Positions 9,800 to 18,596 are shown, counted from the stretch's first letter. The stretch: 64,000 bases of DNA from an uncultured Sphingomonas sp. (GCF_913062585.1 NZ_CAJXWX010000001.1:186001-250000); one strand, 5' to 3'. Notes: generated by a model not told the origin, from the sequence alone. A program made the numbers and translations.

Positions 9800-10678
9800 T
9801 TGGAAAAGGACAAGCCGACCGTTCCCGCCGCCAAGGCGGCAGCGAAGCCTCGTCGCGCCGCCAAGCCTGTCGCGGCCAAGACGCTTCCCGGTCTTCCCTC
9901 CGAAGCCAAACCGCCGGTCGTGGCGAGCGCCGCCAAGCCTGACGTGCCCAAGGTCGAGGCAGCGGTGAAGCCCGTGGCCGAAAAGCCCGTCGCTTCGGCG
10001 CCGGTCGAAGCGCCGAAGGTCGAGGCCAAGCCCGCGCCGGCCCCGGTCGCCAAGGCCCCCGCCGCCAAGATCGAGGCCAAGCCGGCCCCCGCCGAGCCGA
10101 AGGCCGAGGCCAAGCCGGTCGAGCCGCCGAAGCCGGCGCCCGCCCCCAAGCCCGCTGCCCCCCAGGCGGCGGCACCCGAAATTTCTTCCCCGACCGCCGC
10201 GGTTTCGGCGGACTCAAAGCCCAAGGACTTTATCATGGACGCCAAGAGCACCATCGAGAACGCGACCGCCAAGACCCAGGCCTTTTTCGGCGACGCCCAG
10301 GCCCGCACCCAGGCCGGCATGGAAAAGAGCGCCAAGCTGTTCGAAGACATGATCGCGTTCAGCAAGGACAACATCGAAGCGGTCGTCGAATCGTCGAAGA
10401 TCGCCGCCAAGGGCGCCGAGACGCTGGGCCAGGGCGCGGCGGATTACGCCAAGCGCTCGTTCGAGACCGCGACCCAGACGCTGCAGACCCTGTCGTCGGT
10501 CAAGTCGCCGACCGAGTTCATGAAGCTCCAGTCGGACTTCGCCCGCTCGGCCTTCGACTCGATGGTCGCCGAAACCTCGCGCTCGACCGAGCACATGATG
10601 AAGCTGGCGGGCGAGATCGCCCAGCCGCTGAGCAACCGCTTCGCGGTCGCCGCCGAGAAGATGAAGACCGTCGCGTAA
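9800..10678 (+). CDS. Phasin family PHA granule protein with Ala/Lys/Pro-rich N-terminus
   Basis: About 292 aa. The C-terminal 150 residues ('MDAKSTIENATAKTQAFFGD' to the end) are an amphipathic helical phasin domain that coats PHA granules. The first ~145 residues are low-complexity, built of AAKP, EAKP and PAPAPK units, recalling the basic tails of PhaF-type phasins that can touch DNA. Start: the track uses GTG 9794, but GGGAGAG overlaps that codon and sits five bases before an in-frame TTG at 9800, which I prefer. An internal ATG at 10235 preceded by AAGGA could produce a short classical phasin. It lies directly downstream of phaC and the inverted repeat, and a terminator follows. Confidence 0.88.
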   Translation: MEKDKPTVPAAKAAAKPRRAAKPVAAKTLPGLPSEAKPPVVASAAKPDVPKVEAAVKPVAEKPVASAPVEAPKVEAKPAPAPVAKAPAAKIEAKPAPAEPKAEAKPVEPPKPAPAPKPAAPQAAAPEISSPTAAVSADSKPKDFIMDAKSTIENATAKTQAFFGDAQARTQAGMEKSAKLFEDMIAFSKDNIEAVVESSKIAAKGAETLGQGAADYAKRSFETATQTLQTLSSVKSPTEFMKLQSDFARSAFDSMVAETSRSTEHMMKLAGEIAQPLSNRFAVAAEKMKTVA

Positions 10679-10709
10679 TGCGCTGACGGTTTCTTCTTCG
10701 GAAAACGAT

Positions 10710-10739
10710 GGGGCGGTCGCTGCGGTGGCCGCCCTTTTT
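10710..10739 (+). terminator. Rho-independent terminator after the phasin gene
   Basis: GGGCGGTC pairs with GGCCGCCC (one G-T wobble) across a short loop and is followed directly by TTTTT. It lies about 32 bases after the phasin stop codon on the same strand. Confidence 0.8.
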
Positions 10740-10768
10740 CGTGCCATTCGAGGCGGCATTGCCTGGGG

Positions 10769-10993
10769 CCTTCCCTCCCCCATCCCCTCCCGCTTGCGGG
10801 AGGGGCGTGCCAAGCGGCCGCCGATCAGCGCTGCTGAATGCGCTGCTAGATGCGATGATCATGTTGCTTATGTGGGACACTCGCCAAGCAACGCCCCCCT
10901 CCCGCAGGCGAGTTTCAGGTCGGTCATGCCCCCGGCATGACCTAAACGATGCGGGTCATCGTTTACCTGAAACTGGGATGGGGGAGGGAAAGG
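10769..10993. repeat. MITE-like nested inverted-repeat element with a three-way junction
   Basis: A roughly 225-bp non-coding element that fills most of the 378-bp gap 10679-11056. Left end CCTTCCCTCCCCCATCCC (10769-10786) is the near-perfect inverse of the right end GGGATGGGGGAGGGAAAGG (10975-10993). Inside, CTCCCGC...GCGGGAG repeats in inverse around 10891-10911. Then AGTTTCAGGT (10911-10920) pairs with ACCTGAAACT (10965-10974) and encloses two perfect hairpins: GGTCATGCC/GGCATGACC (10922-10942) and AAACGATG/CATCGTTT (10944-10964). No ORF of its own is credible. No transposase is nearby. Confidence 0.7.
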
Positions 10994-11056
10994 GGGCTCA
11001 CCGAGACCACACCATCCCTACTGGCATCCCACGCCCCCAGCCCCTACATTCCCCCC

Positions 11057-11404
11057 ATGTCGTTCTTCGCCCGCTTCTCCCCCGTCCGCGCGATCCGCGA
11101 CCTGCGATTCTTCCTGGCGCAGCGCCGGCCCTATGAGCTGGTCTTCCTGATGATCGCGATGGGGATTACGGGCTTCTTCATCTACGCCTTTGCGCGCGAC
11201 GATTATGTGCCGGTGCCGTACAAGCCCAACATCATCTATGTCGAACAATGGCCTGCCGACCGCACCGATGCGCAAATCCGGGCGCAGCAGAAAATCGACT
11301 ATGTGAAGAAGAAGCAGGAACTGGCCGAGGAACAGGCGGCCAAGGATCAGCGCAAGGCCGAGTTCAAGAAGGTCGACGACGCGCTGACCAAGTGGGGCTT
11401 CTGA
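11057..11404 (+). CDS. Small single-pass membrane protein of unknown function
   Basis: 115 aa starting MSFFARFSPVRAIRDL. I trim the track ORF because its first 36 codons lie in the repeat element. One strong hydrophobic segment, 'YELVFLMIAMGITGFFIYAF' (about residues 26-45), is followed by a charged C-terminal coil rich in K, E and Q. No named domain is recognised. Its 3' end overlaps the probable GTG start of ribD by 13 bp, so it is likely the first gene of the riboflavin transcript. No role in riboflavin synthesis is known to me; the link is by position only. Confidence 0.75.
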   Translation: MSFFARFSPVRAIRDLRFFLAQRRPYELVFLMIAMGITGFFIYAFARDDYVPVPYKPNIIYVEQWPADRTDAQIRAQQKIDYVKKKQELAEEQAAKDQRKAEFKKVDDALTKWGF

Positions 11405-12360
11405 CCGATCATCGCTGGATGGGCGTGGCGCTGGCGCTGGCGGATCGCGGCGTCGGGCGGACCGCGCCCAATCCCAATGTCGGCTGCGTGCTGGTGCAGG
11501 GCGGCCGGGTCGTCGGCCGTGGCTGGACCCAGCCGGGCGGCCGTCCCCATGCCGAGGCGATGGCGCTGGCGGAAGCCGGCGAAAGATCGCGCGGCGCCAC
11601 CGCCTATGTCACGCTGGAGCCCTGTGCGCATGTCTCGACACGCGGCCCCGCCTGTACCGACCTGCTGATCGCCGCCGGCGTCGCGCGGATCGTGGCGGCG
11701 ATGGGCGACCCCGATCCGCGCACCGACGGCGCAGGCTTTGCCCGCGCCCGCGTTGCCGGAATCGCGGTGACGACGGGCGTGCGCGAGGACGAAGCGCGCG
11801 CGATGATCGCGGCTTTCCTGACCCGCCGGGCCAAGGCCCGCCCCTTCGTCACGCTGAAGCTCGCCACCTCGCTCGACGGCCGGATCGCGCGGCCCGATGG
11901 GGAGAGCCGCTGGATCACCGGGCCCGAGGCACGCGCGCATACCCATTTGGAGCGCAGCCGCCATGAGGCGATCCTGGTCGGGCGCGGCACGCTGGAGGCC
12001 GATTCGCCCCGGCTCGACGTGCGCCTGCCCGGTCTCGAGTCGCGCTCGCCGCGCCGCATCCTCCTGTCGCGCACGCCAGAGCCCGGCTGGGAGACGATCC
12101 CCTCTCCCGCCGCCATCGCCCAGCTGACGGGCGTCGACCGGCTGATGGTCGAGGGCGGCGCGCGAACCGCATCGACGTTCCTTGCCGCCGACCTGGTCGA
12201 CCGGCTGCTGCTCTACCGTGCGCCGATCCTGATCGGCGCGGGACGCGCGGCGCTGGGCGACATCGGGCTGGCCCGTCTGGCCGAGGCGCATGGCCGCTGG
12301 ACACTCACCGATTCGCGGATGCTTGGCAGCGACCGGTTGGAGGTCTACGAGCGCGACTGA
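11392..12360 (+). CDS. ribD: Bifunctional diaminohydroxyphosphoribosylaminopyrimidine deaminase / reductase
   Basis: Catalyses steps two and three of riboflavin synthesis: deamination of the pyrimidine formed from GTP, then NADPH-dependent reduction of its ribose. N-terminal deaminase domain (about 1-145) has the zinc/catalytic motif '[12 protein letters not shown]' and the zinc cysteines in '[17 protein letters not shown]'. The C-terminal reductase domain (about 150-322) starts '[17 protein letters not shown]' and contains '[15 protein letters not shown]' and '[15 protein letters not shown]'. The start is uncertain: GTG 11392 gives an N-terminus aligned with known RibD (322 aa), while ATG 11419 would be nine residues shorter. 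First enzyme gene of ribD-ribE-ribBA-ribH. No FMN riboswitch is visible upstream. Confidence 0.94.
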   Translation: MGLLTDHRWMGVALALADRGVGRTAPNPNVGCVLVQGGRVVGRGWTQPGGRPHAEAMALAEAGERSRGATAYVTLEPCAHVSTRGPACTDLLIAAGVARIVAAMGDPDPRTDGAGFARARVAGIAVTTGVREDEARAMIAAFLTRRAKARPFVTLKLATSLDGRIARPDGESRWITGPEARAHTHLERSRHEAILVGRGTLEADSPRLDVRLPGLESRSPRRILLSRTPEPGWETIPSPAAIAQLTGVDRLMVEGGARTASTFLAADLVDRLLLYRAPILIGAGRAALGDIGLARLAEAHGRWTLTDSRMLGSDRLEVYERD

Positions 12361-12361
12361 T

Positions 12362-12964
12362 ATGTTTACCGGGATCGTCACCGACATCGGCTCCGTCACC
12401 GCCGTGGAAACGCGCGGCGACACGCGAGTCGTCATCGCCACCGCCTATGATACGGCGACCATCGACCTGGGCGCGTCGATCGCCTGTTCGGGCGTCTGCC
12501 TGACCGTGGTCGAGAAAGGCCCCGGCTGGTTCGCGGTCGATGTCTCCGCCGAGACGATCGGACGGACCGCCGACCAGTGGACGCGCGGCCAGCGCCTGAA
12601 CCTGGAACGCGCGATGAAGCTGGGCGACGAGCTGGGCGGGCATATCGTCACCGGCCATGTCGACGGCGTCGGCACCGTCGTGTCGGTCGCGGAGGAAGGC
12701 GGATCGCACCGGGTCTTCGTGCGCGTTCCCGCCGATCTGGCCCCCTTCATGGCGACCAAGGGGTCGGTGACGGTCGACGGCGTCTCGCTGACCGTCAACA
12801 GCGTCGAGGATGGCGCTGACGGCACGGTCTTCGGCCTGAACATCATTCCCCACACCGCCGCCGTCACCACGTTGGGCGGCATCGCCAAGGGCCAGCGCGT
12901 CAATATCGAGATCGACGTGCTCGCCCGGTATCTGCAGCGCATGGAGCATTATCGTGGCCGCTAA
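12362..12964 (+). CDS. ribE: Riboflavin synthase, alpha chain
   Basis: 200 aa. Dismutates two 6,7-dimethyl-8-ribityllumazine molecules to riboflavin and a pyrimidine that is recycled to lumazine synthase. The protein starts with the signature MFTGIV and consists of two similar lumazine-binding barrels (about 1-95 and 96-195), each with a characteristic motif: '[11 protein letters not shown]' in the first and '[11 protein letters not shown]' in the second. '[13 protein letters not shown]' begins the second barrel. The ATG at 12362 lies one base after the ribD stop. The 3' end overlaps ribBA by 11 bp. Confidence 0.97.
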   Translation: MFTGIVTDIGSVTAVETRGDTRVVIATAYDTATIDLGASIACSGVCLTVVEKGPGWFAVDVSAETIGRTADQWTRGQRLNLERAMKLGDELGGHIVTGHVDGVGTVVSVAEEGGSHRVFVRVPADLAPFMATKGSVTVDGVSLTVNSVEDGADGTVFGLNIIPHTAAVTTLGGIAKGQRVNIEIDVLARYLQRMEHYRGR

Positions 12965-14105
12965 TCCCGACGCACTGGCCGGTCTGCGCCGCGGCTTTCT
13001 CTCCAGCCCCGAAGAGATCATCGACGAGGCGCGCAACGGTCGTATGTTCATCCTGGTCGATGACGAGGACCGGGAGAATGAGGGCGACCTCGTCATCCCC
13101 GCCCAGATGGCGACGCCGGAGAAGGTCAACTTCATGGCGCGGCACGGGCGCGGGCTGATCTGCCTCGCCATGACGCGCGAGCGGGTCGACACGCTCGGCC
13201 TGCCGCTGATGAGCCCGAAGAACGGGACGCGGCACGAGACGGCCTTCACCATCTCGATCGAGGCGCGCGAGGGCGTGACCACCGGCATCTCCGCCGCCGA
13301 TCGCGCGCGGACCATCGCGGTGGCGATCGACTCGAACCACGGTGCCGATGCGCTGGTGACGCCGGGCCATGTCTTCCCGCTGGTCGCACGCGACGGCGGT
13401 GTGCTGGTGCGGGCGGGCCATACCGAGGCGGCGGTCGATGTCGCGCGGCTGGCCGGCCTCAACCCCTCGGGCGTGATCTGCGAGATCATGAACGAGGACG
13501 GGACGATGGCGCGGATGGACGACCTGGTGTCGTTCGCGCAGTTGCACAACCTGAAGATCGGCACGATCCGCGACCTGATCGCCTATCGCCGCCGCTACGA
13601 CCATCTGGTCGAGTTGCAGTCCGAGGCCACGTTCGAGAGCGAATGGGGCGGCACCTGGACCGCGCGCGCCTATCGCAACAAGGCGACGGGCACCGAGCAG
13701 GTCGCCCTCGTCAAGGGCAAGCTGGACACCGCCCAGCCCGTGCTGGTGCGGATGCATGCGCTGTCGCCCTTTGCCGATGTGTTCGGCGAGGCGGGATCGC
13801 GCGGCGCGCTGCTCGCCAAGTCGATGCGGATGATCGCCGAAGAAGGCTCGGGCGTGATCGTCGTCATCAACCGCCCGCGCACCGACGCCTTCACCACCGC
13901 CGTCCGCCTGAAGGCGGGTGAGGAGGTGCAGATCGACATGGAGGAACTGCGCGACTATGGCGTCGGCGCGATGATCCTGGCCGAACTGGGCGTGCAGGAC
14001 ATGGTGCTGCTGACCAACACCCACCACACGCTGATCGGGCTCGACGGGTACGGCCTGTCGATCGTCGGCGAACGTCGCATCGAAAATTTTGAGGGAGACG
14101 CCTGA
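12954..14105 (+). CDS. ribB: 3,4-dihydroxy-2-butanone 4-phosphate synthase with degenerate GTP cyclohydrolase II domain (RibBA-like)
   Basis: 383 aa, GTG start. The N-terminal RibB domain (about 15-215) is intact: '[13 protein letters not shown]' (acidic metal loop), '[11 protein letters not shown]', '[27 protein letters not shown]'. It converts ribulose 5-phosphate to the four-carbon unit used by RibH. The C-terminal domain (about 220-375) keeps the GTP cyclohydrolase II scaffold ('[16 protein letters not shown]', '[11 protein letters not shown]') but has no cysteine at all. Where active RibA has HSECLTGD and RCDCG, this protein has 'HALSPFAD' and 'GSRGALL'. So the zinc site is lost and only RibB activity is expected; a separate ribA should lie elsewhere. 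The gene is co-translated with its neighbours through overlaps. Confidence 0.93.
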   Translation: MAANPDALAGLRRGFLSSPEEIIDEARNGRMFILVDDEDRENEGDLVIPAQMATPEKVNFMARHGRGLICLAMTRERVDTLGLPLMSPKNGTRHETAFTISIEAREGVTTGISAADRARTIAVAIDSNHGADALVTPGHVFPLVARDGGVLVRAGHTEAAVDVARLAGLNPSGVICEIMNEDGTMARMDDLVSFAQLHNLKIGTIRDLIAYRRRYDHLVELQSEATFESEWGGTWTARAYRNKATGTEQVALVKGKLDTAQPVLVRMHALSPFADVFGEAGSRGALLAKSMRMIAEEGSGVIVVINRPRTDAFTTAVRLKAGEEVQIDMEELRDYGVGAMILAELGVQDMVLLTNTHHTLIGLDGYGLSIVGERRIENFEGDA

Positions 14106-14524
14106 TGGCGCATGTGTTGATCGTCGAGGCGCGCTTCTACGAGCATCTGAACGACCTGCTCCTGTCGGGCGCGCGCGCCGCGATCGAGGAGGCGGGCCAC
14201 AGCCATGAGACGATCACCGTCCCCGGCGCGCTGGAGATTCCCGGCGCGGTAGCGATGGCGGCCGATTCGGGGCGTTACGACGCCTTCGTAGCGATCGGCG
14301 TGGTGATCCGCGGCGAGACCTATCATTTCGAGATCGTGTCGAACGAGAGCGCGCGCGGGCTGATGGCGCTGACCATGGACGGGCTGCCCATCGGCAACGG
14401 CATCATCACCACCGAGAACGAGGCACAGGCCCTGACCCGCGCCAAGCCGGACGAGAAGAACAAGGGCGGCGAGGCGGCCAAGGCGGCGCTCGCCATGCTG
14501 GCGCTGAAGGGCCGGTTCGGGTGA
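14105..14524 (+). CDS. ribH: 6,7-dimethyl-8-ribityllumazine synthase
   Basis: 139 aa. Condenses the RibB product with the RibD-derived pyrimidine to give lumazine, the substrate of ribE. Seen: '[14 protein letters not shown]' (substrate loop), '[22 protein letters not shown]' with the catalytic His, and '[15 protein letters not shown]', all standard for the family. It starts on the last base of the ribBA stop (TGATG) and ends in a 4-bp overlap with the next gene. The length is on the short side but the fold appears complete; the N-terminus is trimmed compared with icosahedral RibH, which may affect assembly state. Confidence 0.97.
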   Translation: MAHVLIVEARFYEHLNDLLLSGARAAIEEAGHSHETITVPGALEIPGAVAMAADSGRYDAFVAIGVVIRGETYHFEIVSNESARGLMALTMDGLPIGNGIITTENEAQALTRAKPDEKNKGGEAAKAALAMLALKGRFG

Positions 14525-15069
14525 CATCCCCCGTCCTCCAGACCGAGCGGTTGACCTTGCGGCTCCCCTCGGCGGAGGATTTCGAGGCGTGGGCGGCCTT
14601 CCATGCCGAGGAGGACACGATGCGCTTCCTGGGCGGTGTGCAGGCGCGCGGGGCGGCGTGGCGATCGCTATGCACCATGGTCGGCGCGTGGAGCGTGCGC
14701 GGTTTCGCCATGTTCTCGGTGATCGAGCGCGACACCGGCCGCTGGGTCGGGCGGATCGGACCCTGGCAGCCCGAGGGCTGGCCGGGCCGCGAGGTGGCCT
14801 GGGGCGTGGCGCGGGAGTTCGCCGGGCGCGGCTATGCCCATGAGGCCGCGGTCGCGGCGATCGACTATGCGGTCGACGTGCTGGGCTGGGACCATGTGAT
14901 CCATACCATCGACCCCGAAAATGCGGGTTCGATCCGGCTGGCGCAGCGGCTGGGCGCGGTGAACGAAGGGCCGGTCCGCCTACCCGCCCCGCTGGAGAGC
15001 TTCCGCGTCGACGCCTGGGGCCAGAGCGCCGACCAATGGCGCGCGCGGCGGGAATCCCTCCCCCAATGA
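14521..15069 (+). CDS. GNAT family N-acetyltransferase (RimJ/RimL-like)
   Basis: 182 aa, GTG start overlapping the ribH stop (GTGA). '[22 protein letters not shown]' is the typical start of the Acetyltransf_3 subgroup. The acetyl-CoA loop is '[20 protein letters not shown]', close to the consensus R/Q-x-x-G-x-G/A, and '[20 protein letters not shown]' is the usual 'N-x-x-S-x-x-x-x-x-k-l-G' motif. The acceptor substrate is not predictable; protein N-termini, antibiotics and amino acids are all used by relatives. Its position at the end of the riboflavin operon is probably only transcriptional coupling. Confidence 0.85.
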   Translation: MTSPVLQTERLTLRLPSAEDFEAWAAFHAEEDTMRFLGGVQARGAAWRSLCTMVGAWSVRGFAMFSVIERDTGRWVGRIGPWQPEGWPGREVAWGVAREFAGRGYAHEAAVAAIDYAVDVLGWDHVIHTIDPENAGSIRLAQRLGAVNEGPVRLPAPLESFRVDAWGQSADQWRARRESLPQ

Positions 15070-15506
15070 CCGACATGCCGCCCTCCCGCTTTCGCGTCGT
15101 CGAGCGGGGTCGGCGGCTGGTGGTGATCGACACCCAGGCGGGCAAGACCCTGCCGACGCCGCGTTCGGAGACGCCGCGCGCCCTATCGGACAAGGGCAAG
15201 CCGCGACTCTCGTTGCCCGCATTCCAGTTGCCCAAGACGCTGCGCTTCGACGGTGGTGGAAGCTGGGCCACCGACAGCTTCTATGACGCCAAGGGGCCGC
15301 GCACCCTGACGCTGGACGCGGGTGCGATGCAGAAACTGCGCCTGGCGGGCATCTGGCTGGTGGTGCTGATCGTGATCTGGGCAGTGGTCGGGGCGTTTCT
15401 ACCCATATTCTGGGCCACGCCGATGCTGCTTTTCAATTCCAAGGTGCGGGAGACGGTGCGGAATCAGGCAACTCTGTTCCTCGACGGGCTGGATTCGTCG
15501 GGATAG
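15066..15506 (+). CDS. Hypothetical membrane protein at the end of the riboflavin operon
   Basis: 146 aa starting [19 protein letters not shown] overlap with the GNAT gene. The N-terminal 90 residues are polar and basic ('RRLVVIDTQAGKTLPTP') and one long hydrophobic stretch follows, 'LRLAGIWLVVLIVIWAVVGAFLPIFW' (about residues 96-121), which may form one membrane hairpin or a single long helix. No family recognised. The gene is followed by a block of palindromic repeats, so it is likely the last of the operon. Confidence 0.7.
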   Translation: MTDMPPSRFRVVERGRRLVVIDTQAGKTLPTPRSETPRALSDKGKPRLSLPAFQLPKTLRFDGGGSWATDSFYDAKGPRTLTLDAGAMQKLRLAGIWLVVLIVIWAVVGAFLPIFWATPMLLFNSKVRETVRNQATLFLDGLDSSG

Positions 15507-15516
15507 TCCCCGACCT

Positions 15517-15603
15517 CCGTTCAGGCTGAGCGAAGTCGAAGCGCACGGTTCGCACTGGCCGCGAGGGTTTCCCTTGGCCTTCGACTTCGCTCAGGCTGAA
15601 CGG
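15517..15603. repeat. Inverted pair of dispersed 24-bp repeats (TTCGACTTCGCTCAG type)
   Basis: CCGTTCAGGCTGAGCGAAG... at 15517-15540 and its exact inverse TTCGACTTCGCTCAGGCTG... at 15580-15603 face each other across about 40 bases. The same 24-mer recurs, again as inverted pairs, near 18629-18725 and 31409-31540. The remainder of the 278-bp gap 15507-15784 holds a second repeat type (15638-15657) and nothing else I can assign. Confidence 0.75.
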
Positions 15604-15637
15604 GGGTTTGGGCTCCAGCTCCGCATAAATACGCGCC

Positions 15638-15657
15638 ACCCCGGCGGAGGCCGGGGT
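15638..15657. repeat. Second copy of the ACCCCGGC / GCCGGGGT palindrome
   Basis: Identical core ACCCCGGCGGAGGCCGGGGT to the repeat at 820-841, 15 kb away. A diverged relative (GCCTTCGCCGGGGTGG) lies near 15727-15742. Confidence 0.7.
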
Positions 15658-15784
15658 CCAGGTGCCATCCGGCGCGTGGCCTGGTACCGCCCGCGCCTTC
15701 GACATCGCTTTGCGACTGGCCCCCTGCCTTCGCCGGGGTGGTCCGTCATAGGGAAGGGACGGGGACATACCCCGCCCCCCATCA

Positions 15785-16879
15785 TCACGCCGCGCGGGCC
15801 TGTTCGGCGAGCGTCGGATAGTCGATATACCCCTCCGGCCCCTGGCTGTACCAGGTCTTCATGTCGCTCTCGTTCAGCGCCGCGCCGGTGCGCAGCCGTT
15901 CGGGCAGGTCGGGATTCGCCAGGAAGGTCCGGCCGAACGCGATGCCGTCCGCCACGCCCGAGTCGAGTGCCGCTTGCGCCTTTTCCCGGCTGTCGAAATC
16001 GCTGTTGAGGATCAGCGGCCCCTTGAACACCTCGCGGATCTGCGGCGACAGCTTGGGCACGTCGGTGCGGCCATAGGTGCCGTCCGGCCCGATCTCACGC
16101 AGTTCCAGGAACGCGATGCCCAGGTCCGACAGCATCTTGGCGGCGGGCACGAAGACCGAGGCGGGATCGCTGTCGTCGACGCCCTGGCTGTCGCCATTAG
16201 GCGAGAGGCGCACCGCCACCCGCTCCTTGCCCGCGACCGAAATCACCCGCTCGGCGATCTCGCGGAGCAGGCGGATACGGTTCTCCGGGCTGCCGCCATA
16301 TTCGTCCTCACGGTGGTTCGCCCCGTCGCGCAGGAATTCGTCGATCAGATAGCCGTTGGCCGCGTGGATCTGCACCCCGTCGAACCCGGCGGCCAACGCA
16401 TTGCGCGTCGCCAGTTCATAATCGTCGAGCAGGCGCGGGATTTCGGAGAGTTCCAGCGGGCGCGCCGTCTCGAAATCCTTTTTGCCCTCGAACGTATGCG
16501 CCTGCCCCTCGGTGCGGGTGGCGGAGGAGGACACCGGCTGCATCCCCGTGACCGAGCTGTGGACCTGGCGGCCCATATGCCAGAGCTGCGCGACGATCCG
16601 GCCGCCCGCCTTGTGCACGGCTTCCGTTACCGGCTTCCAGGCCGCGACCTGCTCGTCGGTCCACAGACCCGGCGCATAGGGCCAGCCCAGGCCTTCGCGG
16701 CTGATGCCGGTGGCTTCCGAGATGATCAGGCCCGCGCTGGCACGCTGGGCGTAATATTGCGCCATGATCGGCGTCGGCACCGCGTCGCGGGTGGCGCGGG
16801 CGCGGGTCAGCGGCGCCATCAGGATACGGTTGGGGGCGTGGATCGCGCCCAGGTCGATGGGGTCGAACAGAGTTGGCAT
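15785..16879 (-). CDS. Alkene reductase, old yellow enzyme family (NemA-like)
   Basis: 364 aa after trimming to the ATG at 16879 (MPTLFDPIDLG). FMN-dependent flavoprotein that uses NAD(P)H to reduce activated C=C bonds (enones, maleimides, sometimes nitro-esters). Seen: 'NRILMAPLTRARA' (FMN contact), 'LWHMGRQVHSS', 'HAANGYLIDEFLRDGANHREDEYGG' (the HxxNxY substrate-binding and catalytic motif), and 'DGIAFGRTFLANPDLPERL' at the C-terminal phosphate-binding end. Divergent from the EamA transporter; no regulator gene adjoins. Physiological substrate unknown; stress detoxification is a guess from the family. Confidence 0.92.
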   Translation of the reverse strand: MPTLFDPIDLGAIHAPNRILMAPLTRARATRDAVPTPIMAQYYAQRASAGLIISEATGISREGLGWPYAPGLWTDEQVAAWKPVTEAVHKAGGRIVAQLWHMGRQVHSSVTGMQPVSSSATRTEGQAHTFEGKKDFETARPLELSEIPRLLDDYELATRNALAAGFDGVQIHAANGYLIDEFLRDGANHREDEYGGSPENRIRLLREIAERVISVAGKERVAVRLSPNGDSQGVDDSDPASVFVPAAKMLSDLGIAFLELREIGPDGTYGRTDVPKLSPQIREVFKGPLILNSDFDSREKAQAALDSGVADGIAFGRTFLANPDLPERLRTGAALNESDMKTWYSQGPEGYIDYPTLAEQARAA

Positions 16880-16944
16880 CAAAATCAAATCCTTCAGCGG
16901 CCTTTCCGGCCTGGCGCAACGCAGATAGGGCGTTAAGGGAGCCC

Positions 16945-17916
16945 ATGCCCGTGTCCACGCCCCCAAGAAAAACTGAACCGATGCAAAGCGATCGTCTGTC
17001 GGTCCGGGGCGGACCGACCGGAACGCCGCCGCTGGCCTTCGCGGCGGTGATCCTGGCCAATGTCGCGCTGGCCTTCGGGCCATTGCTCGTGCGGATGGCC
17101 GATACCGGGCCGGTCGCCTCGGCCTTTTGGCGGATCACGCTGGCGGCCCCCGTGCTGGCGATCGTCGCGCTGATCGGTCCCGCGCGACCGCGTATGCCTG
17201 GCAAGGGGCAGGCGGGGCTGTGGATGCTGCTGCTGGTCGGCGGGGTCGCCTTTGCGGGCGATCTGGGCACCTGGCATATCGGTATCCGCCAGACGACGAT
17301 GGCCAACGCCACGCTGTTCGGCAATTCGGCGACCTTCATCTTCCCGCTCTATGGCTTTCTTGCCGCGCGCGCCTGGCCCTCGCGCAGCCAAGGAATCGCG
17401 CTGATCCTGGCGGCGCTGGGTGCGGGGCTGTTGATGGGGCGCAGCTATCAGGTCGATCCGCGTCATCTGGTCGGCGATCTGATGTGCGTCCTGGCGGGCG
17501 TGCTCTACGCACTCTACTTCATCCTGATGGCGCGGGTGCGGGAGCACATGCCGCCGGTCCCGGCGCTCGCCTGGTCGACCATGGCCAGCATCGTGCCGCT
17601 GTTCGTCTTCGCCATTCTGCTGGGCGAGCGGATATGGCCCGACCATTGGAGCGCGCTGATCCTGCTGGCGCTGGGGAGCCAGATCATCGGCCAGGGGTTG
17701 ATGATCTATGCGCTGGGGCTTTTGAGCCCGCTGGTCGTCGGCCTGGCCCTGCTGGTCCAGCCGATGGTGGCGACGGCGATCGGCTGGCTGGCCTATGGCG
17801 AGACGCTGGCGCTGCCCGATCTGGTGGGCGTCGCGATGGTGGCGGTCGCGCTGGTGCTGGTCCGGCACGGATCGTCCAAGGCGGTTGCCAAACCGGGCGC
17901 GTTGGACAACGAGTGA
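16945..17916 (+). CDS. EamA/DMT superfamily transporter
   Basis: 323 aa, about ten hydrophobic helices forming two EamA repeats (about 30-155 and 170-300). 'GNSATFIFPLYGFLAARAW' and 'LLSPLVVGLALLVQPMVATAIGWLAYGETL' carry the Pro/Glu features typical at the ends of the repeats. Family members export amino acids, metabolites or drugs; substrate not predictable. The start at 16945 is chosen because AAGGGAG lies directly upstream; the track begins 24 codons earlier inside the divergent promoter region. The stop overlaps a possible GTG of the COQ9-like gene, so the two are probably co-transcribed. Confidence 0.88.
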   Translation: MPVSTPPRKTEPMQSDRLSVRGGPTGTPPLAFAAVILANVALAFGPLLVRMADTGPVASAFWRITLAAPVLAIVALIGPARPRMPGKGQAGLWMLLLVGGVAFAGDLGTWHIGIRQTTMANATLFGNSATFIFPLYGFLAARAWPSRSQGIALILAALGAGLLMGRSYQVDPRHLVGDLMCVLAGVLYALYFILMARVREHMPPVPALAWSTMASIVPLFVFAILLGERIWPDHWSALILLALGSQIIGQGLMIYALGLLSPLVVGLALLVQPMVATAIGWLAYGETLALPDLVGVAMVAVALVLVRHGSSKAVAKPGALDNE

Positions 17917-17936
17917 AGCATATGACCGAGGCTGCC

Positions 17937-18596
17937 ATGACCGATGTTCAGGACCTGACTCTCGACGAGGTACGCGCCCTTCTGGCCGAGGGGATCGCGT
18001 CCAACGCGGCCTTTGACGGCTGGGGCGACGAGGCGCGGGACATGGCGGCGGATGCGGCGGGCGTCGACCGCGACATCGCGCGGCTCGCGTTCAAGGACGG
18101 CACCGTGGCGATGATCGACGCTTGGTTCGCGTCGATCGACCAGGCGATGGTCGAGGCCGTCCCCGCCGAACAGGCCGCCGCGATGAAGATCCGCCAGCGC
18201 ATCACCGCGCTGGTCGAGGCGCGGCTGGCGGCGGTGGCCCCCAATCGCGAGGCGCTGCGCCGCGCGCTGACCATCCTAGCCATGCCGCAAAACGCCGCGA
18301 GCGGCGCGCGACTCGGCTGGCGGACGGTCGATACCATCTGGGCGCAGGCGGGCGATACCGCGACCGACTACAACCACTATACCAAGCGCGCGACGCTGTT
18401 CGCGGTCTATGCCTCGACCATCGCGGTGTTCCTGAACGACGAGAGCGAGGATCATGCCGATACCCGCGCCTTTCTGGCCCGCCGCATCGAGGGGATTATG
18501 CGGTTCGAAAAGTGGAAGGCGGGGATCGCCAAGCGGGGCGAGAATATGCCCAGCCTGTCGCGATTTATCGGGCGGTTGCGTTATCCGGCGGTGTGA
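17937..18596 (+). CDS. COQ9 family protein (ubiquinone biosynthesis accessory)
   Basis: 219 aa. COQ9 proteins have a TetR-like helical fold without DNA-binding function and present lipid intermediates to the hydroxylase COQ7 in ubiquinone synthesis. Seen: 'FDGWGDEARDMAADAAGVD' and 'HYTKRATLFAVYASTIAVFLND', with 'WRTVDTIWAQAGDTATDYNHYTKR' forming the lipid-binding region characteristic of the family. The track ORF starts 270 codons upstream in the shadow of the transporter. I prefer ATG 17937 because GAGG lies five bases before it; ATG 17922 and GTG 17913 are alternatives. No other ubi genes are nearby. Confidence 0.88.
   Translation: MTDVQDLTLDEVRALLAEGIASNAAFDGWGDEARDMAADAAGVDRDIARLAFKDGTVAMIDAWFASIDQAMVEAVPAEQAAAMKIRQRITALVEARLAAVAPNREALRRALTILAMPQNAASGARLGWRTVDTIWAQAGDTATDYNHYTKRATLFAVYASTIAVFLNDESEDHADTRAFLARRIEGIMRFEKWKAGIAKRGENMPSLSRFIGRLRYPAV

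Noticed and set aside
10994-11391. FMN riboswitch upstream of ribD
   Set aside because: None of the conserved RFN blocks is visible; the only structure is the upstream MITE-like element.
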